Assembly (NCBI RefSeq): GCF_000472665.1 | Contig: NZ_AXAC01000019.1 | Location: forward strand, 24,448 to 88,447 | From: Acetobacterium malicum subsp. dehalogenans DSM 11527 | GTDB taxonomy: Bacteria; Bacillota; Clostridia; Eubacteriales; Eubacteriaceae | Direction of reading: 5' to 3' | DNA length: 64,000 nucleotides | In this document: piece by piece, positions 17,402 to 26,085 of the stretch | How positions within the stretch are numbered: the first letter of the stretch is position 1 | How the letters are laid out: each line of letters begins with the position of its first letter | Position numbers and translations under genes: made by a program | Notes under the pieces: generated by a model | The model's input: the letters and a program-made list of their open reading frames with translations, nothing else | Database searches by the model: none | Told to the model about the DNA's origin: nothing

Positions 17402-17725
17402 ATGGAAATAACAGACGTAAGAGTACGGAAAACGTATCCAGAGGGAAAAATGAGAGCAATTGTCTCAGTTACTTTCGATGATCAATTTGTTGTTCATGAT
17501 ATTAAGGTAATTGAGGGTCAAAGCGGATTTTTTATTGCGATGCCCAGTCGAAAAACGCCGGATGGCGAATTCAAGGATATTGCACATCCCATTAACATGG
17601 GTACCCGTCGTGAAATGCAGGAGAGTGTCCTGCGAGCTTACGAGAAGGCCATAGAAGAGGATAATCAAGTAACCAATGAAGAAGAAGCAGCAGTTGAATT
17701 AGAAGTAGATTACGAAGAAGAATAA
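17402..17725 (+). CDS. spoVG: Septation / RNA-binding regulator SpoVG
   Basis: A 107-residue protein. The start [20 protein letters not shown] and the block [21 protein letters not shown] are diagnostic of SpoVG, a nucleic-acid-binding regulator conserved in sporulating and non-sporulating Firmicutes. The C-terminus is an acidic tail ([14 protein letters not shown]), a variable part in this family. GGGGAGG precedes the ATG. It has its own promoter and is followed directly by a terminator, so it is monocistronic, as in Bacillus. Confidence 0.96.
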   Translation: MEITDVRVRKTYPEGKMRAIVSVTFDDQFVVHDIKVIEGQSGFFIAMPSRKTPDGEFKDIAHPINMGTRREMQESVLRAYEKAIEEDNQVTNEEEAAVELEVDYEEE

Positions 17726-17744
17726 AAAATTTAAAAGTTAAAAG

Positions 17745-17772
17745 AAAAAGGGGAAGCGCTTCCCTTTTTTTG
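17745..17772 (+). terminator. Terminator of spoVG
   Basis: GGGAAGC (17751-17757) pairs directly with GCTTCCC (17758-17764), flanked by A-rich bases and a following run of T. Confidence 0.8.
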
Positions 17773-17807
17773 TTGTTAATAATAATTATAAAGTTGCGGA
17801 GATGAAA

Positions 17808-19166
17808 ATGAACCATTCAAAAACCATCATATTAGCAGCCGGTGAAGGGTCCCGAATGCGGTCCCAAAAACCTAAGGTACTCCATCAGGTGTGTGGAGAG
17901 AATATTCTGGATTATGTGATTGCGGTTAGTAAGGCTTCGGGAATATCGGAGATCGGCGTTGTTGTGGGGTTTCAGGCCGAGTTGATCAAGGAAAGCCTGT
18001 CGCCGCAGATCGCGACCTATTTTCAGCCAGAACAGCTGGGTACTGGCCACGCAGTCCTGCAGGCGTTGCCCTTTTTTGAAGCACTCCAGGGAAATCTGAT
18101 TGTGCTGGTCGGCGATGCCCCACTGATCCGACCAGAAACGTTGACCGGCCTGATTATGGCTCATGAAACCGGCGGTTATGCCGCAACGGTTTTAACGGCC
18201 GAATTTGAAGAACCCACCGGCTATGGCCGGATGATTAAAAACAGAAGCGGTGAGCTGCTTAAAATTGTGGAAGAAAAAGATGCCGCTGCGGCTGAAAAAC
18301 AAATCAAAGAGATTAATTCCGGGATGTATTGTTTTGATGCCCAGGCTCTTATTGTGGCGCTGGCGGAATTAAAAACGGATAATGTTCAAGGTGAATATTA
18401 TCTCACCGATGTCATCGAGATTCTGCGAAAAATGGGGAAAACCGCCGGCACCTATGTGACCCCGGATCCGGAAGACATCCAGGCCATCAATTCCCGGGTG
18501 CAGCTGGCCGAAGCGGAAGCAGTGATGCGAAAACGGATTAACCATAAACTGATGGATGCCGGTGTGACCATCATCGATCCGGCCACAACCTATGTTGGCG
18601 CCCGGGTTCAGGTTGGCCAGGATACGGTTCTCTATCCCGGGGTTATTCTGGAAGGTGCGACCGAGATTGGAAAAGATTGTGTCATTGGCGCAAATAGCCG
18701 GTTAGTTGACACAAAAATTGGGAATAATGTTACTATCCAGAGTTCCACAATTCTGGATAGCAGTGTTGACGATTTCACCACCGTCGGGCCTTACGCTTAT
18801 ATCCGCCCGGGGAGCCAGATCGGCAAGCATTGTAAAGTTGGCGATTTTGTGGAAGTTAAGAACTCTACCATGGGCGACGGCGCCAAAGCCTCGCATCTGA
18901 CCTATATTGGCGATGGCGATGTCGGCGAAAATGTCAATCTTGGCTGTGGCACGGTTTTTGTAAATTACGATGGTAAGAATAAATACCGGACGATTGTCGA
19001 AAAAAATGCTTTTGTCGGGTGTAACACCAATCTGATTGCCCCGGTAACCGTTAAGGAAGGGGCGTACATCGCCGCCGGCTCGACCATCACTGACGATGTC
19101 CCGGAAGATAGTCTGGCGATTGCCAGAGCCAGACAGGTCAATAAGGTCGGTTATTTAAAAAAGTAA
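17808..19166 (+). CDS. glmU: Bifunctional GlmU: glucosamine-1-P acetyltransferase / GlcNAc-1-P uridylyltransferase
   Basis: It makes UDP-GlcNAc for peptidoglycan. The N-terminal pyrophosphorylase begins TIILAAGEGSRMRSQKPKVLH, and the C-terminal half is a left-handed beta-helix of hexapeptide repeats carrying the acetyltransferase site (for example SHLTYIGDGDVGENVNLGCG). The 452-residue length is normal. An ATG at 17802 abuts GGAG, whereas the ATG at 17808 lies six bases after it and is preferred. It stands between spoVG and prs in the conserved order. Confidence 0.96.
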   Translation: MNHSKTIILAAGEGSRMRSQKPKVLHQVCGENILDYVIAVSKASGISEIGVVVGFQAELIKESLSPQIATYFQPEQLGTGHAVLQALPFFEALQGNLIVLVGDAPLIRPETLTGLIMAHETGGYAATVLTAEFEEPTGYGRMIKNRSGELLKIVEEKDAAAAEKQIKEINSGMYCFDAQALIVALAELKTDNVQGEYYLTDVIEILRKMGKTAGTYVTPDPEDIQAINSRVQLAEAEAVMRKRINHKLMDAGVTIIDPATTYVGARVQVGQDTVLYPGVILEGATEIGKDCVIGANSRLVDTKIGNNVTIQSSTILDSSVDDFTTVGPYAYIRPGSQIGKHCKVGDFVEVKNSTMGDGAKASHLTYIGDGDVGENVNLGCGTVFVNYDGKNKYRTIVEKNAFVGCNTNLIAPVTVKEGAYIAAGSTITDDVPEDSLAIARARQVNKVGYLKK

Positions 19167-19226
19167 CACATCACATCATTAACAAAAAATAGAAAATAGA
19201 GAAGATTAAGAAGAGGTATAAAACGC

Positions 19227-20186
19227 ATGGATGGTAAGTATAGTGGAATTAAGATTATTGCTGGGAACTCGAATATTGCTTTGGCACAGGAAATTGCCGA
19301 ATATTTAGAAGTCCAGCTGTGTAACGCTGAGGTGGTCTCCTTTAGTGACGGGGAAATCGGCGTGAACGTCTTTGAATCGGTTCGTGGTGCAGATGTTTTT
19401 GTTATTCAGTCCACCGGAACTCCGGTGAATGAAAATTTAATGGAATTACTGATTCTCATCGATTCCATGAAACGTGCGTCGGCCGGACGAATTAATGCCG
19501 TGATCCCTTATTATGGCTATGCCAGACAGGATCGCAAGGCCAAATCCCGGGATCCCATCACCGCCAAACTGGTAGCAAATCTGTTAACCACCGCCGGTGC
19601 CGATCGGGTTATCACCATGGATCTCCACTCCAACCAGATTCAGGGTTTCTTTGACATTCCCCTTGATCATTTATCAGGCAGCGCCCTGATTACAGAATAC
19701 TATAAAGACAAAAAACTCGAAAATATGGTCGTGGTTTCTCCAGATGTGGGCAGCGTCAAGCGTTCACGAAAGCTGGCCAGAAGCCTGAATTGTCCGTTTG
19801 CGATCATCGATAAGGAACGGCCCCGTCCCAATGAAACAGCGGTTATGAATGTTATTGGGGATGTTAAAGGAAAAAACTGTATTATGATCGATGATATGAT
19901 TGATACCGCCGGAACCATAACCTCCGGGGCTAATGCCCTGATTGAACTTGGTGCCAATTCGGTATTTGCGGCCTGTAGCCATGGGGTATTTTCTGGACCA
20001 GCGATCCAACGGATTCAGGATTCCGCCATTGAGGAACTGGTAACCCTCAACACTCTGATTATTCCCAAGGAAAAACAAATCGAAAAAATAAAAATTCTGT
20101 CCACCGGAACTCTTTTTGGTCGGGCTATTGACTACGTTCATTTTGGTCGATCACTGAGCAAGCTTTTTGTGGGAAGATACGTATAG
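19227..20186 (+). CDS. prs: Ribose-phosphate pyrophosphokinase Prs
   Basis: It makes PRPP from ribose-5-phosphate and ATP, feeding purine, pyrimidine and NAD synthesis. The class I landmarks are FSDGEIGVNVFESVRGADVF, the flexible-loop YARQDRK, the metal and substrate site MDLHSNQIQGFFDIP, and the PRPP loop MIDDMIDTAGTI. The 319-residue length is standard. AAGAGG precedes the ATG. The product PRPP is also the effector of PurR encoded just upstream. Confidence 0.97.
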   Translation: MDGKYSGIKIIAGNSNIALAQEIAEYLEVQLCNAEVVSFSDGEIGVNVFESVRGADVFVIQSTGTPVNENLMELLILIDSMKRASAGRINAVIPYYGYARQDRKAKSRDPITAKLVANLLTTAGADRVITMDLHSNQIQGFFDIPLDHLSGSALITEYYKDKKLENMVVVSPDVGSVKRSRKLARSLNCPFAIIDKERPRPNETAVMNVIGDVKGKNCIMIDDMIDTAGTITSGANALIELGANSVFAACSHGVFSGPAIQRIQDSAIEELVTLNTLIIPKEKQIEKIKILSTGTLFGRAIDYVHFGRSLSKLFVGRYV

Positions 20187-20194
20187 GATTGCCG

Positions 20195-20842
20195 ATGCAT
20201 CTGATTGTTGGATTGGGAAACATTGGCAAAGAATACGATGGAACCCGGCATAATATCGGTTTTGAAACCCTTGATTATCTCAGTGGCAAAAAAGGAATCA
20301 CCATCACCAAGAAAGAGCAACACGGCGTAACCGGCGTCTATCGTGAAGAGGGACAAAAAATTATGCTGGCCAAGCCGACCACCTACATGAATAACAGCGG
20401 ACTGTGCGTGGCCGGGCTGATGAATTTTTATGATATCCCGCTGGAGAATTTGTTGGTAATTTATGATGATATCGACCTGGCTACCGGAGATGTGCGGGTT
20501 CGCCAGCGGGGCAGTGCCGGGACCCATAACGGGATGCGATCGATTATTCAACATTTGGGGAATCCCGAATTTTCCCGCATCCGGATCGGTATTGGCCGAC
20601 CCCGGCTGGGTTCGGAACTGGTGCACTATGTCCTGGGGCGTTTTCCCAAAAGTGAATTTCCGGCCATGGAAAATGCCGTGATGGAAGCGGCAAAAGGGGT
20701 GGATATTTTTGTCAAAGATGGCGTTGATCTGGCGATGAACCGGATAAATGTCAGGAAAAAAGCCGATCAAAAGAAACACGCAGAAAAAAAACCTGATGAA
20801 AAAAAGACTGCAGAATCAAATGAACTGGAAAAATCAGAGTAG
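20195..20842 (+). CDS. pth: Peptidyl-tRNA hydrolase Pth
   Basis: It releases tRNA from prematurely dropped peptidyl-tRNA. It carries VGLGNIGKEYDGTRHNIGFE with the catalytic His in RHN, KPTTYMNNSG, and YDDIDL..G..R.R..GSAGTHNGMRSI. The 215-residue length includes a Lys/Glu-rich C-terminal extension of about 30 residues (KKADQKKHAEKKPDEKKTAE) beyond the usual end. AGGA overlaps the prs stop and lies six bases before the ATG at 20195, so the upstream TTG at 20189 is not used. Confidence 0.95.
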   Translation: MHLIVGLGNIGKEYDGTRHNIGFETLDYLSGKKGITITKKEQHGVTGVYREEGQKIMLAKPTTYMNNSGLCVAGLMNFYDIPLENLLVIYDDIDLATGDVRVRQRGSAGTHNGMRSIIQHLGNPEFSRIRIGIGRPRLGSELVHYVLGRFPKSEFPAMENAVMEAAKGVDIFVKDGVDLAMNRINVRKKADQKKHAEKKPDEKKTAESNELEKSE

Positions 20843-20893
20843 CAGACCATAAAAGATCACAACTTAGATATGCTAAAAAGAATACAAACAGGT

Positions 20894-20914
20894 GCCCGGG
20901 TTTAAAACCCGGGC
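20894..20914. terminator. Hairpin between pth and mfd
   Basis: GCCCGGGTTT (20894-20903) pairs with AAACCCGGGC (20905-20914). No T-run follows, so it may be a weak terminator or a processing or stability hairpin rather than a full intrinsic terminator. Confidence 0.4.
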
Positions 20915-20930
20915 TATCCGTGTTTAAAAA

Positions 20931-23900
20931 ATGAAAGAAGAGATCATGGAATTACTTTATCAAAACCTTTTGAAGGTTGAATCGATCCAAACCATCTTGA
21001 ATAATTTATCCCCGGGAGAGATCATTAATATCTCCAATATGAACACCAGCTTTAAAGAAGTGCTTACCGGGCTGATCTTCAAGCAGCAGATGAGCCGGAT
21101 TCTTTATGTTACGGCAACCGATTATCAGGCCCAGAAAACGGCCCGGAATCTGCAGAAAATCCTCGGGGATCAGGTTCTTTATTGCCCGGCCGAACCGATT
21201 CATGACTATTTCGCCGATGTGCACAGTCAGGAAATCAATCATCAGCGGTTGGTTGTATTCGAACAACTGTTGTCAAATCAGTCCTTTGTGGTGGTGATGG
21301 GGGCGGAAACGCTGTTAAAGAAGCAGATGCCCAGAGAAAAATTTCAGGCTCTGGGTTTTTCCCTGGCCGTAGAGGACAGCTGGGATCCCATTATCCTGAC
21401 CAATCGTCTTTTTGAACTGGGTTATGAACCGGTTTCCCAGGTCGAAGCGAGAGGGCAGTATGCCCATCGGGGCGGGATTATTGACGTTTTTTCTACTACT
21501 GGTCAGGAAGCATACCGGATTGAATTTTTTGGCGATACCATCGAATCGTTGCGCACCTTTGATCCCCAAACCCAACTGTCAACCGATTCGGTGGATCAAG
21601 TAATCATTCTGCCTGGTCGCGAGATTATTTTAGCAGCAGACGAACGGGCCAAAGCGCTCAAACAAATCGCCAAAAATTATGGCGATATTCCGGGTTATCA
21701 GGCGCTGATTGAACGAATCAGTGAAGACCCGGGGGGGCATGATGAAACGCTGTTTGCCTTTATCAGGACCGAGGGGATGCTCACGGATTATCTGGGAAAT
21801 GCTCTGGTTATCTGGGATGAACCGCCCCGGATCAAAGAAGCGCAGACCGTTTTTATCAATAAGCTGCACAGTGATTTTCAGACCCTGATGGATGAGCAGC
21901 TGATGTTTCCGGAAGAAAAAAACAAATTTTATTCCTTTTCAAAAATTGAAAAGGCGCTGGAAAGCCAGACCCAGTTAAGGCTGCATTTATTCACATCCCG
22001 GGCTAAAAAAGGGCTCAGCCTGGATTTAGGAGTCAAGGAAAATGACTCGTTTTTAGGCCAGATCCCGCTATTTATTGAATATGTCCAAAAACAGTTGGAA
22101 CAAGATGCCATCATCCATTTGCGGGCCCGGGATGAAGCGGGGCTGGAAAAACTGAAAAGCTTTTTAACCGATGCGAATATTCACCGCTTTACCAATGAGG
22201 CGTTGCCGGGAGTTCAGTTGGTCACTGGCGAAATCAGCGGCGGCTTTGAATTGACTGGAAAAAAGCTGATTTGTCTCAATCAAAGTGAGATCATCAAAGA
22301 ATCTAGCCGGGGGAAAAAACGTCGTCGCCAAAAAGGACGAAAAATCGATTCCTTTACGCAATTGAACCAGGGCGATTTTGTGGTCCACGATACCCATGGT
22401 ATCGGAGTCTACCGGGGCATTGAACAATTAAAAATCGATGAGACCATTAAAGACTTACTGGTCATCGAATATGCTAATGATGCCAAGTTCTACTGTCCGG
22501 TGGATCAAATGGACGCCATCCAGGTTTATGTCGGAACTGGCGAGAAAAAACCGAAGATCAACCAGTTAGGCACCAATGACTGGAGCAAGTCCAAATCTCG
22601 GGTTAAAGCGGCGGTTGAAGAAATGGCCGATGAACTGATTGCCCTTTACGCTAAACGGCAGAATTTAAAAGGTTATGCCTTTGGTCCGGATTCCAGCTGG
22701 CAGCAGGAGTTTGAGGACTCTTTTCCCCATGAGGAAACCAACGATCAGCTCCAGGCTGTCGATGAGATTAAGGAAGATATGGAATCGGCCCGACCGATGG
22801 ATCGGCTGCTCTGCGGCGATGTCGGGTATGGCAAAACCGAGGTCGCCCTGCGGGCTATTTTTAAAGCGGTGATGGAGGGCAAACAGGTAGCCTTTCTGGT
22901 GCCCACGACGATATTGGCCCAACAACATTATCAGACCGCCTTGGATCGGTTCAAAAAATATCCGGTCAGCATTGGCTTGCTCAGCCGCTTCCGATCCAAA
23001 TCCGACCAGGATAAAACCTTAAAGGATCTGGCTGCTGGCCAGGTGGATCTGATCATCGGCACCCATCGGCTGTTATCAAAAGACGTCATCTTCAAAGATC
23101 TGGGTCTACTGGTGGTGGACGAGGAACAACGGTTTGGGGTGGGTCACAAGGAACGGATCAAGCAGCTTAAAGAAAATGTCGATGTGTTGACGCTCAGTGC
23201 TACCCCGATTCCCCGGACCCTGCACATGTCAATGATCGGGGTCCGGGATATGAGCGTTATCGACGAGCCGCCGGCCGGCCGCCGGCCAGTGCTGACCTAC
23301 GTCATGGAATACAACGAAGCCATCGTCAAAGATGCCATTCAACGGGAATTGGCCAGACGGGGACAGGTCTATTTTGTCCACAACCGGATCCACGATATTT
23401 TTGAAGTGGCCCGAAAAATTCAGAAGTTGGTTCCCGAAGCCCGGATTGTGGTGGCCCATGGCCGGATGACCGGTCAGGAACTGGAAGATATCATGGTCGA
23501 TTTTTTAGAACGGGAGTATGATGTATTGGTGACCACCACCATCATCGAGTCTGGTCTGGATATTAAAAATGCCAATACCCTGATTATCGACAACGGTGAT
23601 TATATGGGTCTGTCGCAATTATATCAGCTCCGGGGACGGGTGGGGCGATCCGATGTTCAAGGCTACACCTATGTGACTCATCGGCCCAAGGTGCTCTCAG
23701 AAATTTCCCAGAAACGTTTAAAGGCTATCAAAGACTTTACCGCCTTTGGTTCGGGTTTTAAAATTGCCCTTCGGGATCTCGAAATCAGAGGGGCCGGAAA
23801 TATTCTGGGAGCGGCCCAGTCGGGTAATCTGGCGACCATCGGTTATGAACTCTATTGCCGGATTCTGGATCAGGCCATCCATGAACGGCTCGGTAAAGAA

Positions 23901-24377
23901 ATGGATTTCTCAGCCAGCGAGCTGCTGATCAACCTCAATGTCAGCAGTTATATCCCCGAAAACTATATTTCGGACGAGGAACTTAAATACGATATTTATA
24001 AAAAACTGTCCTATGTTAAATCCAAAGACGATTACGACGAGCTGGAGGATGAACTCCTGGATCGCTTTGGGGAAATCCCCGATGGGGTCTATAATCTGAT
24101 GGCTTTGGCGATGATTAAGCACCTGGGCCGATCACTGGGAATGACTGAAATTCGGGAACGGGGAAACAGTGTTTTATTCACCTTTGACAATACCAGGGAA
24201 ATTACCATTCCCGATCCGGAATTGATGAAGGAACTGTTTAACACCTACAATATTAAGTTCAACGCCGGAAAGTCAGATCAGATCCGCTGGCGGATTGTTT
24301 TGAAACACGATCAGGATCAAGCTTACCTGAGAGCTTTAGGTGAATTCCTGGGACGATTAGTTTCGTCAAAGAATTAA
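20931..24377 (+). CDS. mfd: Transcription-repair coupling factor Mfd
   Basis: A 1148-residue DNA translocase that removes RNA polymerase stalled at lesions and recruits UvrA. The layout is an N-terminal UvrB-like part (about 1-300), then the RNA polymerase interaction domain around GDFVVHDTHGIGVYRGI, then the RecG-like helicase with Walker A GDVGYGKTEVALRAIFKA, DEEQRFG, SATPIPRTLHMS and QLRGRVGRSD, and a C-terminal TRCF domain. The ATG at 20931 has a poor ribosome site. An ATG at 20946 with GAAGAG close by is a possible alternative. It follows pth, as in Bacillus. Confidence 0.97.
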   Translation: MKEEIMELLYQNLLKVESIQTILNNLSPGEIINISNMNTSFKEVLTGLIFKQQMSRILYVTATDYQAQKTARNLQKILGDQVLYCPAEPIHDYFADVHSQEINHQRLVVFEQLLSNQSFVVVMGAETLLKKQMPREKFQALGFSLAVEDSWDPIILTNRLFELGYEPVSQVEARGQYAHRGGIIDVFSTTGQEAYRIEFFGDTIESLRTFDPQTQLSTDSVDQVIILPGREIILAADERAKALKQIAKNYGDIPGYQALIERISEDPGGHDETLFAFIRTEGMLTDYLGNALVIWDEPPRIKEAQTVFINKLHSDFQTLMDEQLMFPEEKNKFYSFSKIEKALESQTQLRLHLFTSRAKKGLSLDLGVKENDSFLGQIPLFIEYVQKQLEQDAIIHLRARDEAGLEKLKSFLTDANIHRFTNEALPGVQLVTGEISGGFELTGKKLICLNQSEIIKESSRGKKRRRQKGRKIDSFTQLNQGDFVVHDTHGIGVYRGIEQLKIDETIKDLLVIEYANDAKFYCPVDQMDAIQVYVGTGEKKPKINQLGTNDWSKSKSRVKAAVEEMADELIALYAKRQNLKGYAFGPDSSWQQEFEDSFPHEETNDQLQAVDEIKEDMESARPMDRLLCGDVGYGKTEVALRAIFKAVMEGKQVAFLVPTTILAQQHYQTALDRFKKYPVSIGLLSRFRSKSDQDKTLKDLAAGQVDLIIGTHRLLSKDVIFKDLGLLVVDEEQRFGVGHKERIKQLKENVDVLTLSATPIPRTLHMSMIGVRDMSVIDEPPAGRRPVLTYVMEYNEAIVKDAIQRELARRGQVYFVHNRIHDIFEVARKIQKLVPEARIVVAHGRMTGQELEDIMVDFLEREYDVLVTTTIIESGLDIKNANTLIIDNGDYMGLSQLYQLRGRVGRSDVQGYTYVTHRPKVLSEISQKRLKAIKDFTAFGSGFKIALRDLEIRGAGNILGAAQSGNLATIGYELYCRILDQAIHERLGKEMDFSASELLINLNVSSYIPENYISDEELKYDIYKKLSYVKSKDDYDELEDELLDRFGEIPDGVYNLMALAMIKHLGRSLGMTEIRERGNSVLFTFDNTREITIPDPELMKELFNTYNIKFNAGKSDQIRWRIVLKHDQDQAYLRALGEFLGRLVSSKN

Positions 24378-24458
24378 GGTAAAGTCCAGTTGTCGTATGT
24401 TAAACTAGGCAAGGTCTTAATTTATATGATATTAATAAAGAAGAGGAGAACAACAAAG

Positions 24459-25946
24459 ATGAAGAAATCTCGTATTCTGGCTTTGATGCTGACAAGCGTT
24501 ATCTGTGTCAGTCTTTTTGCCGGAGGTTGTAGTTTGGTTAAGGTAAATCCTGAACAGGATAAGAAGGTGGAAATCGCAGTAATTGATGGAACCCCTTTGT
24601 TAAAAGAGAGTTTTAATAATTATATGGCATATTATCAGATGTATTTTGATGCCAGCGGCATGACATTCCCCACCGATACAGAGCTGACAGAGCTGAAAAA
24701 AGATATTCTGGATGACTTGGTTCGGGTTGAAACGCTCACCGCCAAAGCGAAAAAAGATGGCGTTACCGTGGATGAAACAGGGATCGCCGCCAATGCGACC
24801 AGCATGCTGGAATCACTGAAAACAACTCTGGGCGAAGAAAAATATGCCGCAGTTTTAGAAACATACAACACCGACTCTGCATCATTTGAAGCATTCTTGA
24901 ATATGTTCCTGTTGGATTACAGTTATGCCAACACGATGGAAACAAACTATAACAATACCTTGAAAGCTGATCCCAGCAAAGAGTTAAGCACAGTTGTTGG
25001 AACTGTTGGTAAAGATGAGGTTAAAAAAGATGTTTATAATTATCGTCTGGCCAATGAAGAATTGCTAACCTATTACCAAACCCAGCAAGCTTTGGGAACC
25101 GATGATGAAACCATGAAAACCACCAATGAAACCATCTTCAATACCATTGCTGAACAAAAAGCGCTGGCCCAATATGCTGAAGAAAAGAAACTCACCGCTG
25201 ATCAAACAAATATCGACAGCTATGTAACTACCCAGGAAGCATTTGTCAATTATCTGCTACCCGGTGATGAGGCATTACAACAATTCCTCGATGCTAAATT
25301 TTTGACGATTGCTCAATTTAAAGAATTTGTCAAACAGGATGCTACTGCATCGGCCATTTCTAAAGCGGTTCAGGCCGATTTGGAAAGCACGATAAAAGTT
25401 ACCGATGGCGAAATCAAAAAATATTATGATGAAAATAAAGCCTCCTACGATACCAGCACGGTTTCAGCTAAACATATTTTAGCCACCGAGCAGGCACTGG
25501 CGGATCAGGTTTACGCCGAAGCTAAGAATGCCAAAACAGTCGAAGAATTTGATGCGATTATGGCAAAATACCAGACCACCGACGGGATTCAGGAAGCTGC
25601 TGATCTGGGTGCTTTCACCAAGTCAACCATGGTTACTGAATTTTCAGATGCTGCCTTTGGGATGGATGTGAATACGGTCAGCGAGCCGGTTAAAACCGAC
25701 TATGGTTACCATGTTATTTATGTTTATGATAAAAAGGCCGGTGAAACACCAAGTCTGGAAGATAAAAAAGAAGAGATTACCACAACCTTAAAAAGCGAAA
25801 AAGTTACTGAAGAATTTGATAAGTTAAAAACCAAACTGATGAACAAATTTAAAGTAAAAATCAACGATATCGCAACTCCAGCAGCAACGTATCTGGAAGA
25901 ATTAAAAACCGAGTTGAATGTTAAAGTTTACGAAAACAAAATCTAA
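24459..25946 (+). CDS. prsA: PrsA-like foldase, peptidyl-prolyl isomerase lipoprotein
   Basis: A surface lipoprotein of 495 residues expected to help exported proteins fold outside the membrane. The signal peptide MKKSRILALMLTSVICVSLF ends in lipobox AGGC (C24). A SurA/PrsA-type helical N-terminal region follows, then a parvulin (PpiC) domain at about 333-425 that starts VSAKHILATEQ and contains ADLGAFTKSTMV and YGYHVIYV. The frame is open from 24390, but the signal peptide and GAGGAG upstream support the ATG at 24459. A foldase gene after mfd is usual in clostridia, where spoVT normally follows. Here spoVT is absent. Confidence 0.88.
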   Translation: MKKSRILALMLTSVICVSLFAGGCSLVKVNPEQDKKVEIAVIDGTPLLKESFNNYMAYYQMYFDASGMTFPTDTELTELKKDILDDLVRVETLTAKAKKDGVTVDETGIAANATSMLESLKTTLGEEKYAAVLETYNTDSASFEAFLNMFLLDYSYANTMETNYNNTLKADPSKELSTVVGTVGKDEVKKDVYNYRLANEELLTYYQTQQALGTDDETMKTTNETIFNTIAEQKALAQYAEEKKLTADQTNIDSYVTTQEAFVNYLLPGDEALQQFLDAKFLTIAQFKEFVKQDATASAISKAVQADLESTIKVTDGEIKKYYDENKASYDTSTVSAKHILATEQALADQVYAEAKNAKTVEEFDAIMAKYQTTDGIQEAADLGAFTKSTMVTEFSDAAFGMDVNTVSEPVKTDYGYHVIYVYDKKAGETPSLEDKKEEITTTLKSEKVTEEFDKLKTKLMNKFKVKINDIATPAATYLEELKTELNVKVYENKI

Positions 25947-25967
25947 ATACAATTCAAACAGCACCGC

Positions 25968-25994
25968 AAAAAGCACTGAGTTTCAGTGCTTTTT
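25968..25994 (+). terminator. Terminator of the foldase gene
   Basis: AAAAAGCACTGA (25968-25979) pairs with TCAGTGCTTTTT (25983-25994) around loop GTT. Confidence 0.9.
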
Positions 25995-25996
25995 GG

Positions 25997-26025
25997 TTGT
26001 GTATGAATAGTTGATAAGATATAAT
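25997..26025 (+). promoter_or_regulatory. Promoter of the SpoVB-like gene
   Basis: TTGTGT (25997-26002), a 17-base spacer and TATAAT (26020-26025), 60 bases before the gene. It starts right at the end of the preceding terminator. Confidence 0.7.
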
Positions 26026-26085
26026 AAAAAACAATCTGCAAAGCGCCGTTGGGGATTTGCATAAATGCACAAAAGAGGTTTATCT

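Noticed and set aside
24390..24458. N-terminal extension of the foldase
   Set aside because: The frame is open upstream, but the lipoprotein signal peptide must start at the ATG at 24459, which has a ribosome site.
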